Source of the DNA: Hawksworthiomyces lignivorus
Lineage: Eukaryota > Ascomycota > Sordariomycetes > Ophiostomatales > Ophiostomataceae
Length of the DNA: 64,000 nt
Direction of reading: 5' to 3'
Assembly: GCA_002917075.1 (NCBI GenBank)
Contig: NTMA01000028.1
Coordinates: 124,001-188,000 of the forward strand
The position numbers and the translations under genes are program-made. Each line of letters starts with the position of its first letter. Positions within the stretch are counted from its first letter, which is position 1. This document shows positions 23,137 to 35,443 of the stretch, piece after piece. The notes below the pieces were generated by a model that was given only the letters and a program-made list of their open reading frames with translations, was not told the origin of the DNA and did no database searches.

Positions 23137-25598
23137 TCAGGAAAACCGACTCCGGATCCACTCACACCAGATGCCCAAGTCTTCGCAGACTTCCAGCATC
23201 CTACCTAAATCCTGGGGGTGCAGGCGTCGGCCCTTTCCCTTGCTCCTTGTAGTATCTGATCCAACCTGGTCCATATCCTCGTCGTCTTCTCCGTCGTCTA
23301 AGATGTTCTGCGAGATGACGTGCACCTGAGCATTGGGTCTAATCTCCAGCATAATATCGGCGGTCCCGGCACGGAAAGGAAAGACCACTTGCAGCCGGGG
23401 TACCGGGTGGGCCGTCAACACGACATCCATAAGCATAATGGGTTCATCGTCGCTGCCACCGTCTTCTTTGGATGGCACCATGCCTTGACCTAGCGCGCGT
23501 GTACTCGCTATCGTCAGGCCATCAGCGGCTGCTGCTGCTGCTCGACCTTTTATAAACCGCTCAAATTCATCCTCAACTGTGGACGTGATAACAGTCTTCG
23601 TAGGGCCCCCTAGGCTCCCATTGGCCCTTTTGCCGAGTGAAGGCGCCTCAGGCGGCTGCGAGGTGCCGTGGACCGTCTTTGCGTCAAACCCATTTTCCAG
23701 CAGCGTTGCCAAAAACGCATACTGCCGCAGGATGGGCAGCATGCGAACGAGCTGGCTCGGATGCGCAAAGGGCAGCTCTGTCATAACGCGGCCGTATACG
23801 GGCTTGTAGATAAATAATGTGTGCCGGTGTTTTATGCACTGGGGCGCCGTAGTGCCGCCGGCCGCGGCCGGCTGGCCGGGATTCGTCCCTCGCGGGCGGA
23901 CGAAGACGTCCTTGTCGCAGGTGATGGTTCGCGGCTCGCTGGGGTCGTGCTGGCTGCCCGGCTTGATGGGGAAGCTCAGCGAGTCGAACGTCACCAACGC
24001 CTCGGTCTCGGGCACCAGGTTAACAATGTCGTAGATTTCGTGCCACACGCTGAACGGCACGGCGAGGGGCGGGCAGAAGGTGGCCTGGAACTTGACGTCC
24101 GGCAGCTTGGCGCCGATAGCGCTAGTGGCCGCGTGGTCTTCGCCTTCGCCGGCCTCGGCCTTGACGCCGTCGTCGGGTTGCGAGGTCGACTGCAGGATGG
24201 TGTTCTCGGGCTCGAGCCAGTCCAGGTCTGGCGGGTCCGAGGCGCCGCCGCCGCTGCCGTCGCCGCTGCCGTCGCCGCTCGCGAGCAGGCCGTCGTCGTG
24301 CTTGATGACGGCGTCAGAAAGCCACTTGTCGGACACGCGCACAGGCTGGTACATGAGAGCGCCCATGGGCGCGCAGCCGACGTGGAGCCCCCAGGTGGTC
24401 TCGTGGGTGTCGGCGTACGCCCGCGTGGCGGCCTGCGACGGCCGCGCCAGCCGCCGCTGCTGCCAGTACTCGAGCGTCAGGCCCAGGCGGCCGCGCTCGT
24501 GCATGGCGGGCCGGCCGTGGCGCGCACAGCGCGCGGCCTGGACCAGCGCGTCCTCATCCGCTTCTGGACCGCCGCCGCCGCCGCTGGCCGCCTTGTCCTC
24601 GCGCAGCTTCTGCAGGTCCCACCGGTACAGGCGGTCCAGAGCCTCGTAGACGCCGGCCACGGCCTCGTACAGGTTGAGCCCCGGCTCGACGCTCAGGCGG
24701 TCCAGCGCGGCCAGCTGCTCCAGGTTGGCAGCGAACGCGTCCAGCGTCTTGGTCAGCGGGCTCTCGTCCGGCCGCAACCGCAGGTCGGCCAGCAGGATCG
24801 CGTCGGCGCGCTCCAGGTGCCGCATCACGACGTTGTTCGTCTCGGGGAACGCCACCGACACTCTCTCCACAATGTTGTTGGCCACCACGATCTCCACGGT
24901 CAGCGCCGAGCCCGCCACGATCAGCGAGCGCGGTCTGCCCCGCGTCCCCGCGCTGCCGCCGCCGCCGCCCATGTTCTCCTCCCACAGGCACTCGAGCCCC
25001 ATCGACTTGACCAGGCGCTCGAGGCCCGCCTCGCTCACCCTGCCCTTGCTCTGCTGGATTGTTCGCAAGCAAGAAAGCGTCAGATCTCGCACACGTGGCA
25101 TAAAGAAGCAAGGGGGAGAAACCATAAACCAGAAAAAGGCTCCCCTATTCTTACCTTTAGCATATCCAAGACGGTCTGCAGCCGCTTCGCTCGCTCTTCG
25201 TCGTCGTTGCGCGCAATCGGCACCAGGTGGGCCAGCCCACTGACGCTGACCGCATCGAGGCCGCCGAGGTCCAGGCCCATCGCGCCCATCGCGGCCGCCG
25301 CCGGGCTGTCGAAGCTGGCAGCCATGCCGCTGCTGCCTGCGCCGCCTGCACCGCCGCCGCCGCCCGCGCCGCTGCCGCCGCCTGGGACCCCACTACTGCT
25401 CGTCGTGTGGCCCATGAGTGTGGCCGAGTTCGCCGGCGACTTCTTCATGTTCTGCGGCGACGACCGCGGGCCCAGCGGCGAGAAGGCCGCGTGCGCGTGC
25501 GTGCTAAAGGGCGTCGAGACCGGCGGCGTCGCGCCCGCCGTGCCTGGCGTCCGGCCCTGCTGCGAGGGCGCGTGCTTCATGGGCGTCGGCGTTGCCAT
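23137..25598 (-). CDS. MED1: Mediator complex subunit 1
   Basis: Two exons: 25598-25155 and about 25053-23137, with a 101-bp intron. The acceptor has two in-frame CAG choices three bases apart, so the product is 786 or 785 residues. The ATG at 25598 starts MATPTPMKHAPSQQG; the frame open upstream is leader. The N-terminal ~100 residues are Pro/Ser/Gly-rich. The Med1 core begins at the junction: RAKRLQTVLDMLK, then GRVSEAGLERLVKSMGLECLWEE and TVEIVVANNIVERVSVAFPE. The C-terminus ends with LHPQDLGRMLEVCEDLGIW, as in fungal Med1. As a Mediator middle-module subunit it links activators to RNA polymerase II. It is divergent from the HD-domain gene. A long antisense frame across 23821-25674 is a GC-bias shadow. 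Confidence 0.85.
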
Positions 25599-27069
25599 GG
25601 TGTGGAATCGATCGGGGCGGCCTGGTGCTGCGCCAGCCAAGGATGCAGAGAGAGGAAAGGAAGAGCCAAGTTGACAGCAGTGGGGATCGAGAGGCGGTGG
25701 GAGCTCGAGGAAGGCTTGTGAACGTGTGAGAAAGCTCTGCGCGACGAATTCGAACATCCACGCCTGCTGGAAGGGCGCGAAACAACCACCACAGAGGCCG
25801 CTAGGTAATAGCAAGAAAGCAAGCTTCGAGCATGCGCGGGTCGAGCTCAAAAGGGAAACACGACTCCCCTAGTGTCGGCCGCGACTAGAAGGACGGAAAA
25901 AGAAACCTTTGCAGGGACTATATGCAGACAATTGTGAACCGTGCAGGCAGAATTATAGATTGAGTGGAGTGCAAGCCATGTGGCCATGCAGTCTGCGTCG
26001 TGGGCGGGTTGTCTCTCTCTCGACGGTGAATGGGTCAAAAATGGGTGGTCGAAGCTCAAACTCAGCCTTTTTGGAGCAACCATCGCCATTTGCGCCCGCC
26101 CCACCAAAAAAGTCGCGGCCGCGCGCTAGTCCCCTGTATAAGCTCAGAAGTCGTGACATCACTCTCTCTGATGAGAACTACGTCTCTCAATCTCCAGGGG
26201 CAAGATAAACTGACTTCTGAGCTCTGTCTAGCAGTCAATCAGAAAAAAATGGGTTAAAATAAATATAGTCTATACTCTGTATCCATTTGCTTGTTATTTG
26301 AAGTGAGCTAGGGAATGCTAGCCCTTGTCAGTTCCTGGTCAGTGGGAGGCGATGCTCGCCAGCCTCGTCTATGATATCCAAAGGTTCCAGAAGATTTTCT
26401 TGATTTGCGCGATTGGGGAGCGAATAACATAGGGTATTGGCAAGAGAGGCCATGAGCAAGATTTCTTTTTTCTATTGTGAAATATAATAAGTCTTGATTT
26501 TGTATTGTCTAGAGTATGTATTAATTTAATAATAATACTTTCTTTTCAGTTTAAAACCTTAAAATTTAAATAAATGTCAACTCTCAGTTTCTAGATGTTG
26601 ACATTATCCCAAGTTTCGCCAAAGAGCTTCTCTATATGGTCTACACAGAACAGCTTTATCACTTCTACGAGCATTGCCATGCCGTCCTAGAACGACTGGA
26701 GAGTCCCAAGCATCCAATACTCAGGCCACAATGTCTTTGGTTCGCCCCTACCGGCCATGATCGAAAACAAAGCTAGAAAGGGAACATGACATCAACAGGA
26801 TGGCCAAACATTGATAAACTAGACCTTCAAGTTGCCACTTTATACTTGATGCAACATTTCATCTTCTATGGAGGGGGGACAGCGGAAATTGTATGATGGG
26901 GAGAATCACGTGTGCGATTTCTTGTTTCCCAAAAGGCATCAATTGCATATACTCGCAGGTTTGTGGAACCTTGCTTATCAAGAGCGCTCAACAACAGTGT
27001 AACTCTATAAACGAACAATATTTGCATCGTATAAAACGTCTATTAGCTTTTAATTGTATCCTCATTGCT
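25599..27069. other. Divergent interval between MED1 and HD-domain gene
   Basis: This 1.5-kb interval lies between divergent start codons. The MED1 side is pyrimidine/purine mixed. The segment 26460-26580 is strongly A/T-rich and stands out from the GC-rich surroundings, as a decayed repeat might. A protein-like frame without ATG lies at 26588-26776. No confirmed gene. Confidence 0.5.
26588..26776 (+). other. Protein-like open frame lacking a start codon
   Basis: Sixty-two codons are open after a plausible acceptor (ctctcag) and end at TAG. The conceptual peptide (FLDVDIIPSFAKELLYMVY, then TEQLYHFYEHCHAVLERLE) looks like a helical protein segment and not random sequence. It has no ATG and sits beside an A/T-rich stretch. 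It may be an exon or a gene relic. Family unknown. Confidence 0.25.
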
Positions 27070-27996
27070 ATGGACGGCTCCAAGGCAGGCGAATCCATAG
27101 GTGCCTTAAATTCTTCTGAGGAAATGCATCGCAATGATGTGGAACTGATGCATCTACGTATCCCTGTTCAAAGCGGAGCCATGGACCGTTGAGAATGCGC
27201 TCGCAGAACATTCCATAGAGCTTCCAGACAATCCTACCTCGCCTATTCCGTTCTTCCACATCCTAGAGCGTCTCAAAACCACAAAGCGCGCGGGCTGGCG
27301 GAACCACGGCATCAATGAGTGAGGCGCTCTGCTGCTGCGATACGAGGCGATGGTTTCTCCCCCCTTCTCTCTGGTGCTAACAGGTAGTCTCCGCCGCCTA
27401 GGGGCGAGTCCATCGCCGACCACATGTACCGCATGGCGGTCATGGTCCTGTTTGCGCCGCCGGACGTGCGCAGGGGCCTCGACGTGGAAAAGTGCCTCAA
27501 GATGGCGCTGCTCCACGACGTGGCCGAGTCGGTCGTCGGCGATCTGACGCCGCGCGACGGTGTGCCCAAGCCCGAGAAGGCCCGCCGCGAGGCCGCCACC
27601 GTGGACTACTTTGCGCAGCGGCTCCTCGGCGCCGGCCACGGCGGCGACGACGCCTCGGCGCAAGACCTACGCGCCGTCTGGCATGAGTTCGAGGGAGACG
27701 AAGCCGCCGCCGCCGCCGCCGCCGGCGCTGACCCGTCCAACGAGAGCCGGTTCGTCCAGGACCTCGACAAGATCGAGCTGCTGCTGCAGATGGTCGAGTA
27801 CGAGCGGCACCACGAGGTGGACCTCAGCGAGTTCGCGTACGTGGCCACCAAGGTGCGACTGCCGGCGATGCAGCGCTGGGCGAGCGAGATCCTGGCGGAG
27901 CGGCAGGAGGCGGCGGCGGTGCAGGTGCGCAAGAAAGCCGCCGGCGCCGTCCCCACCACCGAGGAGCAGCAGAACCAGTACTACGGAGCAGACTAG
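27070..27996 (+). CDS. HD-domain 5'-deoxynucleotidase (HDDC2/YGK1-like)
   Basis: Model: exons 27070-27100, 27174-27318 and 27402-27996, giving 256 residues. Exon 1 and its 73-bp intron are the weakest part because the donor is GTGCCT, though phase, length and a CTGAT branch fit. Intron 2 (83 bp; GTGAGG donor, CTAAC branch, CCTAG acceptor) joins HGIN to EGESIADH. HD-domain metal ligands are visible: His in IADHMYRM, HD in ALLHDVAES, and Asp in the QDLDKIELL motif. PWTVENALAE and PIPFFHILERLKTTKR match the family N-terminus. Related enzymes remove the 5' phosphate from deoxynucleoside monophosphates, probably tuning dNTP pools. An Ala-rich insertion lies before the last Asp motif. Confidence 0.85.
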
Positions 27997-29631
27997 AGCG
28001 CGGGCAGCGCAGGCGAGAGGGGAGCGAGCGTGCTGCAGCTGCCCAAACCACTTTGGCGCCGGGCTTAGTATAGCATGGGCAGCGATTGCAACTCCGAAAC
28101 TAACACTACAGTTATCTTGACAAATATACGATTAATTTGGAATTGGCCTGAGGTCAGATCACCGTGCAAGGATCCATCCCATGAACAGCAATGAAGCGTA
28201 TGTTCTTCCAATGCCAAATCGACATCGCGATAGTCTGGTAGGCCTATGCATTATTTTTCTCCGTAGACAGGGAATTGCGCAGCCATCTCGGCCGATTTTC
28301 GAAGGAGGGCGGGCATGTTGTATCATATTGTCACATTTGTAAACGAAATTAAGAAAAAAATGCAAATTTAAATGCTTCGGAATACGAATCCCCTGCCAGG
28401 GACATGGAAGTTTCCGCCAGCTGGCGCAGCCTCTGCTGACAAGTCGCACCGCAACGCCTCTGTTTCAATATATGGGGGGAACGGGGCTGGCCAACGTCGC
28501 ATCATCTCCGCGTTTTGCCAGGGCGCGCACCATGCGGGAAAAAAATAGGTTACAGACTGCGAGGCCGAATGCATGCATTCGGTCTGGTCATCCTGGCAGT
28601 CACTGAGAAGACAAGCAGACGAGCTGAGGTAGACAAGCGTTGCGCCCTCAGCGCATATAAGGCGCCATGCTTTTTCTGCTCGGTGTGAGAACCCGGCACC
28701 CGTGATTGAAGCAGCATGCAGGGAGGCCGTAAAGTGCACAGATCATCTTGATGAGAAGGCCTGTTGGTAATCATTATGGTAATGATTATCATTCTCTGCT
28801 CTAATTCCTCCAGTCGTCGGAGTTGCGAAAGGATCAGAAAGGGACAGGCGGATTTCCGTATTGGAGATTTGATGGCGCTTAAATCTGGGCCAACGCTGGG
28901 GCGTCGGGTCATCTTTGGCACCACAATGGCCACCAATACAGCGGCCATGAGCCCATCTTTTTCCTTCTCTTTTCGCACCAACAAACGTTAGATCAAACGT
29001 AGGAGTTCCGTGGGGGTCTTGCATGGGATCCCGGGGAGAGAGAGGCTGACCAGCTCATGAGAGGAGCAACAAGCGAAAGGGAGCATATGCGCTGAACGGG
29101 GTCGGGAATGAAGGGCCCCAGCGAGAGGACGAAATAAGCAATCTCCCGATCTGCTCGTTTTCAAATGCTACCTACTCGAGCGGTCGCTGTTCCGCGTATC
29201 GGACACTGCACATACGAAGTGCCTAGATGAGAAGAAAACGGTGAGAGGAATGGGAACCAACGGGCCTTCACCTTGATTTTCAGTTTATACGCTCACTCCT
29301 CTTATGCGAGACCGAGAACCGGAGCTAGTAGTCTATGTACGTCGCTTGTTTTGATGCCCCTTCACATCCTGGCGCTAAATATCCACAAGAATGAATCATT
29401 TGTGTCTGTTGGAACGTATGTGGAAAAAGTACCCAAAACAGATGTATGTTCTTTGAAACAGCGGGCGCTTTGACAAGAGCTGGCACGGCGCTTCGTATAG
29501 TGATTAGTGACAATGTTCAATTGCCATGGAGAAAGTCCTGCATGGACGAATGTTATCATTGTTCCTAGATTGCATTGGCTATCTAAAACAAGTAAAGCTA
29601 AAAAAAAAAAAAAACATTGGCGCACAAGCCG
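27997..29631. other. Convergent interval, no gene seen
   Basis: About 1.6 kb lie between the stops of the HD-domain and ERCC8-like genes. Several short overlapping frames on both strands lack splice support or recognisable motifs. A near-palindromic AATCATTATGGTAATGATTA element occurs around 28769. The interval is longer than needed for two 3' UTRs, but nothing else is supportable. Confidence 0.5.
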
Positions 29632-31526
29632 CTAGCGAAATGTGATCTGCGTGCCCATGAGGCTGCGGTACGCCTGGTCCAGCGCGCGGCGCTTCCTCTG
29701 GCGCTCCTCGACCGCCTGGGGCGCGGCGTCTGCGTCGTCCTCGGCCCACTCGTCCTCGGCCTCAGCGCGGTCGTCCGGCCGCTGGGCCACCCAGGCGCGG
29801 ATCTGGCCGTCGAGATGGCCGCTGTAGAGGCCGCCGATGGCGTCGCGGCCGCCCATGACGAGACCGCCGGTCTCGCTGCCTGAGCCGCCGGCCCCGCGCC
29901 AGACGAGGCTGGTCACGCGGTTCCTGCGCGCGGCCGAGCGGTCGGCGGCGACGGCCGCTGCTGCTGCAGTTGGCGGCCGGCGGCGGTCCCCAGCAGCAGA
30001 CGTAGAACTAGCAGTCCTCGCAGCAGCCGCTGGCGGAGGCGCAGCTGTCGTAGTCGTAGTGGTAGACGGCGAGGCGGCGAGCCGCACGGCAAACTGCGAG
30101 GGCCCCATGCCGCGCAGGCGGGTGACGATGCGGCCGTCGTGCAGGCCAAAGACGAGGATCTCGGTCTCGTTGGGCCAGAAGAGCAGCTCCTGGCGCGGCG
30201 CGGTGAGGCCCGCGGGCGACACCACGACAGGCACGCCCGTGAGCCCGCCGTTGCGCACGGCGGGGCCGAAGCTGACAAGGGTGTTGGCGCCCGTGGCGGC
30301 GTCCCACACGCGGATGCGCCGGTCATGGCCCGCCGACACCATGTAGGCGCCGTCGTCGGTCCAGGCCAGGCCGTTGACGGGGCCCGCGTGGGCGGTGGCG
30401 GCGCTGCGGATGCCCCGCTCGCGGAGCGTCGATGACGACGCCGATCCGCCTGTATTTCTGTTATTGCTGTCACTGCTGCCGCCGCCGGCCTGCCGGTACG
30501 GCAGGCCCAGGCTGTCCTCCTGGTCCAGCAGCGCCACCAGGCCGCTGGCGCGGCGCACGTCCCAGATGCGCACCTTGCCGTCGACGGCGCCGCTGGCCAG
30601 CACGTGGGCGTGCCGCGGCGACCACGCCACCGACAGCACGCCGCCCGCCACCTGGCCCGGCGCCACCAGCGACTGCACCGCCGCGCCCGACCGCAGGTCC
30701 ACCAGCCGCACCGCCGGGTGCTGCGTCGCGCACGCCACCAGCAGGTGGTCCGCCACTGGCGACACCGCGTGGCTGTACACTTTGGACCCCAGGTCAAACG
30801 ACCCCGCCAGCTGCGCAGAGTCCGTCGCCCACAGCTTCAGCGTCTGGTCAAACGACGACGACAGAAACGCCGCTGCGTCGAACGGGTAGAACGACAGGTG
30901 CGTCACCCCAAACCGGTGGCCCTGGTTGCGCGCCGTCGTCGCCGCCCCCGCCCGGTGGCTGCTGGAATACTGCGTCGCAGGCTGCCCCCGCTGCCGCTGC
31001 TGCTGCCGCTGCCGCAGCAGAGACGTCTCGCTGCTCTCGGCGCGCGCGATCTCCGCCACCGGCTTGTACGTGTGGCCCGCCGCCGCTGGCTGCTCGGCCT
31101 GCTCCAGGTCCCATATGCGGATCGTCGCATCTGATCCTCCAGAAATCAAGCTGCTTCAGTCAGCGTATAGGAACGCAAAAAATAAAAAAAAATAAGATAA
31201 ATAAAATAAAAATAAAAATAGAGGACAAGTGATGCATGCACTTCAGACAAGTTCGCCTTGCCGGCTTACATTCTGCCATCAAATCGTTCAAGCGCCAGAG
31301 CGTTTACGCCAGACTGGTGTGCCCAGATATCACCGCCATCACCAGGCCGTCTTGCTGTCAGAGACGCGCCGCCGTCTAGAGGCTCTATGTTCGTCCCCTG
31401 TTCGCCGCCGTCGAAGCGCAGCTTGGGCGCCGGGCGGAACCCGTGCAGCAGCTGGGTGTAGTGGAGGCGGGCAAAGGCATTTTGGCCCAGGTTGCCCGAC
31501 TCTCGTTCAAGCAAGAGCTCATTCAT
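29632..31526 (-). CDS. CSA/ERCC8-like WD40 protein (Rad28 family)
   Basis: Two exons: 31526-31270 and 31150-29632. The 119-bp intron (donor GTAAGC, branch CTGAC, acceptor AAGCAG) joins FDGRI to LISGGSD in phase, giving 591 residues. The start is the first ATG (MNELLLERE); the frame upstream begins only at TTG. The N-terminus (LLERESGN, NAFARLHYTQLLHGF) matches CSA proteins. WD repeats include ATIRIWDLE, FDQTLKLWATD, GKVRIWDVRRASG (a WDxR-type DDB1-binding motif) and DRRIRVWDAATG. A low-complexity insertion precedes the last part. In the family the protein is the substrate receptor of a CUL4-DDB1 ubiquitin ligase in transcription-coupled repair. The last ~160 residues are Thr/Ala-rich and longer than in animal CSA. 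Confidence 0.88.
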
Positions 31527-31984
31527 GCATCTGAAAGTCGCGAAAACACATAAAAAACGCAAGTTCTTGTTCTTGTTTCTTCTTCTTTTGATGAGCTCTT
31601 CTAACTGAGTCAGTCGCGGAGCTCTCAGAATGCCGGATGAGTAATATGCAGATATGTAAATATAGTGATGTCAAAACAAAAACTGTCGCTGGTTGGCAAA
31701 CGGTCTGCTATGTACCCCACTTTTTATTTTTTTGGTGCTTAAGCTGTGAACAAAAGTCCCGATGAGAGCTCTTCTTCTACGACGACAATACTTGAATTCA
31801 GGCACCAATTTCTGTCACGAGTGACAATTGAAGCTGTCGAGATGGTTACTGCCTCGTACCGGCCACAAGACAGCTTTTCAAATGCACTCTGCTCAAGATA
31901 ACGGCTAGAAGCTTGGCCGAGAACCTTGGATTTCCCCTCCAAAAACTACACTGCTTTCCTCGGACTTCGGTGTTCGCTGCCAGT
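31527..31984. promoter_or_regulatory. Short divergent promoter between CSA-like gene and acidic protein gene
   Basis: A 458-bp interval lies between two divergent ATG codons, A/T-rich near 31640-31740. A single intergenic region must serve both promoters. No specific operator is evident. Confidence 0.5.
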
Positions 31985-32850
31985 ATGGACGTAGATGCTA
32001 TGATTGTGGACAGCAGTCCTGGAGCTTCGAGCACGATGCTTCCATCAGACACTGGCTTGGTTGCAGAAGCTACAGAAGCTACGCAAGCTCTCCAGCCAAC
32101 GCAGGTGCTGCGGTCAGAGCCAGCTCGCCGGCGAGAAAAAACCCGCCCTGCCAAACCGTTCCGGAGGAACACAGTCTACGATGCGGTTGCTGGTGCGTGC
32201 TTGTGTCTGTTTCTTTTTTATGGCAGCCGTTCGGCATTGACAACATACATACTGACACTGCGTCTCCGCGTCTCTTCTTCCCAGGCCACATACGAGCGAG
32301 AGCGCCGAGGAGTCTCCATCCTGTGACTTCTCACCGCCACATCCTCTCGCCTGATGAGGCCCTGTTTCGCAGCGCCAACGCGCCGCTCCGCTACGAAGAG
32401 ACGGACTACTACTTTGCCAACGAAGATCTGCCCTCAGCCGGAGACGGAGAGGCCGTGCTCCCGGACAGCGACCTCCTCAAGGCCGTGCACCGGTACGCCA
32501 GCCAGTTCTACGAGGCGCTCGCGCGACGTGAGCCCCGGAGCCGGCGGACAAAGGGCGAGGCTGGCCAGGCGGACGACGCACGCAGAATGCGACGCCTGCT
32601 GGACGAGCGAAGCATGGACGAGACGGCCCTTCTCGCCTTTGGCATTCTCCTGGAGGAGGCCAGCCGCGAGCTGCTGGGCAAGAACGGCGACTTTGTGTTT
32701 ACAGAGGGAGCCGACGACGACGACGACGATGACGACGTCGACGACATGGAGGAATGGGAGACTGGCTCTGAGGACAGCGAAGAGGAGAGCGAGGACGTCG
32801 TGGCGGGCAGCGCAGGAGATCCAAGCAGCGACGCTTCCGAGGACGACTGA
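31985..32850 (+). CDS. Unrecognised nuclear-type protein with acidic tail
   Basis: Two exons: 31985-32192 and 32285-32850. The 92-bp intron (donor GTGCGT, branch CTGAC, acceptor CCCAG) preserves phase (VAG/HIRARAP), and the product is 257 residues. The N-terminus is Thr/Ala-rich, followed by a basic patch (RRREKTRPAKPFRR) that could be a nuclear signal. The central region (about 95-195) looks folded, with blocks DEALFRSANAPLRYEE, SDLLKAVHRYASQFYEAL and DETALLAFGILLEEASREL. The C-terminus is a run of Asp/Glu. The central blocks look like a conserved fungal family, but I cannot name it. A chromatin or transcription role is only a guess from basic patch and acidic tail. Confidence 0.75.
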
Positions 32851-35430
32851 GAGCGGGCTCAGGCGGCAGCCCATTGCGCAGCTGCTGCCGAGGGACTGAA
32901 GCATAGACAACAGACTACGACGCACGCGTCTCACGATCACCTGCAGAGAGAGGGGCGTGCTAGACAACTACGAGTACGGCATGCGACACAAACTCAGCTT
33001 TGCCACCAGGGCCCATACGCTATTAGACAGTAGTCGCGAATGAGAGCTCGAGGATGCCATGTTTTCTCATGCGTCTCCAACATCGACTCAGATCTGGTAA
33101 GACAAGTCGTGGATTTACGAGTCGCGATCCACCGAGAGGCGACAGAAGGAAAAGAGGAAAAAGCTCGCTGCACGCCCCGAACCAGGGCCACCGAACCTGC
33201 ACGGCAGATCCAGAGAAATAGAAAAATAAACAATCCCCTTTTGCAGTCATATTATAGCTTTCTCGTAATACCAGCTAGGAACCAAAAGAAAGTCACCTGC
33301 GCTGCATATGCAGGCTTGCAGATCGGTTGGACGTTCCTCTCTACTACCATGGATGCATGCTTTCTCTCAGCCGTTTTTCTGCTGTCCGACTTCCACCTCT
33401 CGTTGTTCCAGTTGACCCCTGTCTTTGCCTCTACCTCAATTTTTTTTCGATGATGTATTTAACCTCTGTGCGGATGCTACTCTTATAGTATGCCTAGAAC
33501 CTACTTCGTATGTATGCATTCGAATAAGTACGTAGTAATAGAATGTTCCCCCCTGCCCGTCGGCTCCCCACCGCCGACGCCATAAAAAATATGGCTGGCG
33601 AACGGACGCTGTGAATCAAGCAATCAGAGCTCGCTGTTCACCTGTCGGAGATACAAGAGTAAGAAAGCTGATGTTATTGTTTTGGCTATTGGGTATGGTC
33701 TGGTTTTAGAGCTCACAGCACTCGGATATTCGGGGCCACCTTTCGCCTCAGTCTTCCTTGTTACGGTGCTATTCTGTTACAGCCCGCCCCATATATGTTT
33801 TTAACCCTCTGTATACAGGTCCGAGTACGAGAAGCGCCGTTCGCCTCATTTTCCAATTCCTACCACCCCCTCGCTCGACTGGCCCAGATAGGAAATCATG
33901 TTGTAACCGTCTTTTGCTTCATCTCGTGAAATCATGCCGAGTTTCTTCCCGGCCCAAGATTTGCTTCTCTGAATGCGCAGTTCAGGCCTCCTGCAGCTCG
34001 CTTCGAATTGAGGCGTAGGGCGTAAGCAGGCGGGGTTTGCTCTATGCGCGTCGGAGAAGACAAAAAGAAAGCAAAAAAATAAGACTGGAAAACAGGGCTG
34101 ACGATCGCGACGGGGAGTGAACGTCGCATACATTGGCTTGGAATCTCAAATCCACCCAATCACGGAGCTTTTGCTCCCCGTGCTTCTCGCTGGCACATAA
34201 CAGGAGTCTGGGGTAATAAGTCAACCGTACAATTTCACTGTAGCAGCAGACCATGATCCCGTCGTACGCCTCTTTTTCTTACTCTTCTGTCAAGCAAGAA
34301 ACCGAGATGGGTAACATTGTTTAGAGATGCAAGCGAGGCTGCTTAGCATGTGCGGCTGCATCGAAGCGTGTGACATCTCCCCCTTGCCCCGTTGTTTAAT
34401 TTGAATAGAATGGAACCGGCTGCGTCAGGCAGGTACAAGGCAGCAATACGAAGTAAACAATATCACGCCCGCGGTGACTCAAGTCGGAGACCGGCTGGCG
34501 GCCATCCAGGCCATTCCAATCTGTCAGCCCCTCCCAAGAGACAAGCAGCATTGGCGAACACAGCGGATGAAAGGAAGAGGAGGGGAAATTACGAGATGGC
34601 GACATATAGACATGTACATATGTACATACTGATCCACATACGCTAGAGGATCAACAAGAGGAGGAGGAAAAAGAAATAAAGATCTCGGATAGAGTTATCC
34701 CAACTGCGTGGGTAGTAAACTGAGGCGCGAAAAAGCAAGAGAAGCAGGCGGTGGAATCTGTCTTCCAGAGGGAGATCGCTCGGCGCCTGCCAGCCTCCTT
34801 TCTTCATCGGCCCTCCGAGACAAGATGGGGCAGCAAGTATTGGACATCGCTGTCGGTTACACGAGAAAAAGCAACGAGGGAGATCGTTTTGTCAGCATAC
34901 GTAAGAAAGAACAGGTGCTGACTTTTACAGAAATGCGGGTTTGAACGAGTGTACCGAGGCCGTGGCGCAAACAAAATGGGGGGCACAGCTATATTGTGGC
35001 GTTATTGATACGGTATGTGATGTTCGAAATTGGGTCAAGGCAAGGCCGTAACAGGAAAACGGCGCCGTGTGTGGCGGCTCTTCCGTCGAACCCCGCGGAG
35101 TAGAATACCGGATGGAGCTTCGGGGGCGCGTGTGGGCGTCGAAAGCACGAGTACGGGCACTGGCAGCGCCCTCCTGGCATGGCGGTGGACCAGAAGCTGA
35201 AAAGACTATTATCATTTGATAGATCGAATTTCCCAGAGGTGTGGCTCTTGGTAACAAGGGATGCGCGCAGATGGCTGGATTCCCGACGTTATTGGCTCAG
35301 AGTCTTTGTTCCATATTCCTTCTTTTCTCATTTTTTTCGATTCGCATGCCGCTTTTCATTTGCCACGCGAAGCACGATACGCTGCGATACGAAGGTGCGG
35401 AACGGTGGACACACGACTATCTCTCGTAGA

Positions 35431-35443
35431 GGGGGGGGGGGGG
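35431..35443 (+). repeat. G13 homopolymer
   Basis: Thirteen consecutive guanines lie in non-coding DNA. It is a likely site of length variation or sequencing error. Confidence 0.8.

Noticed and set aside
23821..25674. 617-codon plus-strand frame across MED1
   Set aside because: It is antisense to the clearly conserved MED1 exons, is Arg/Ala/Gly-rich with no family motif, and is explained by the GC bias at third positions of MED1.
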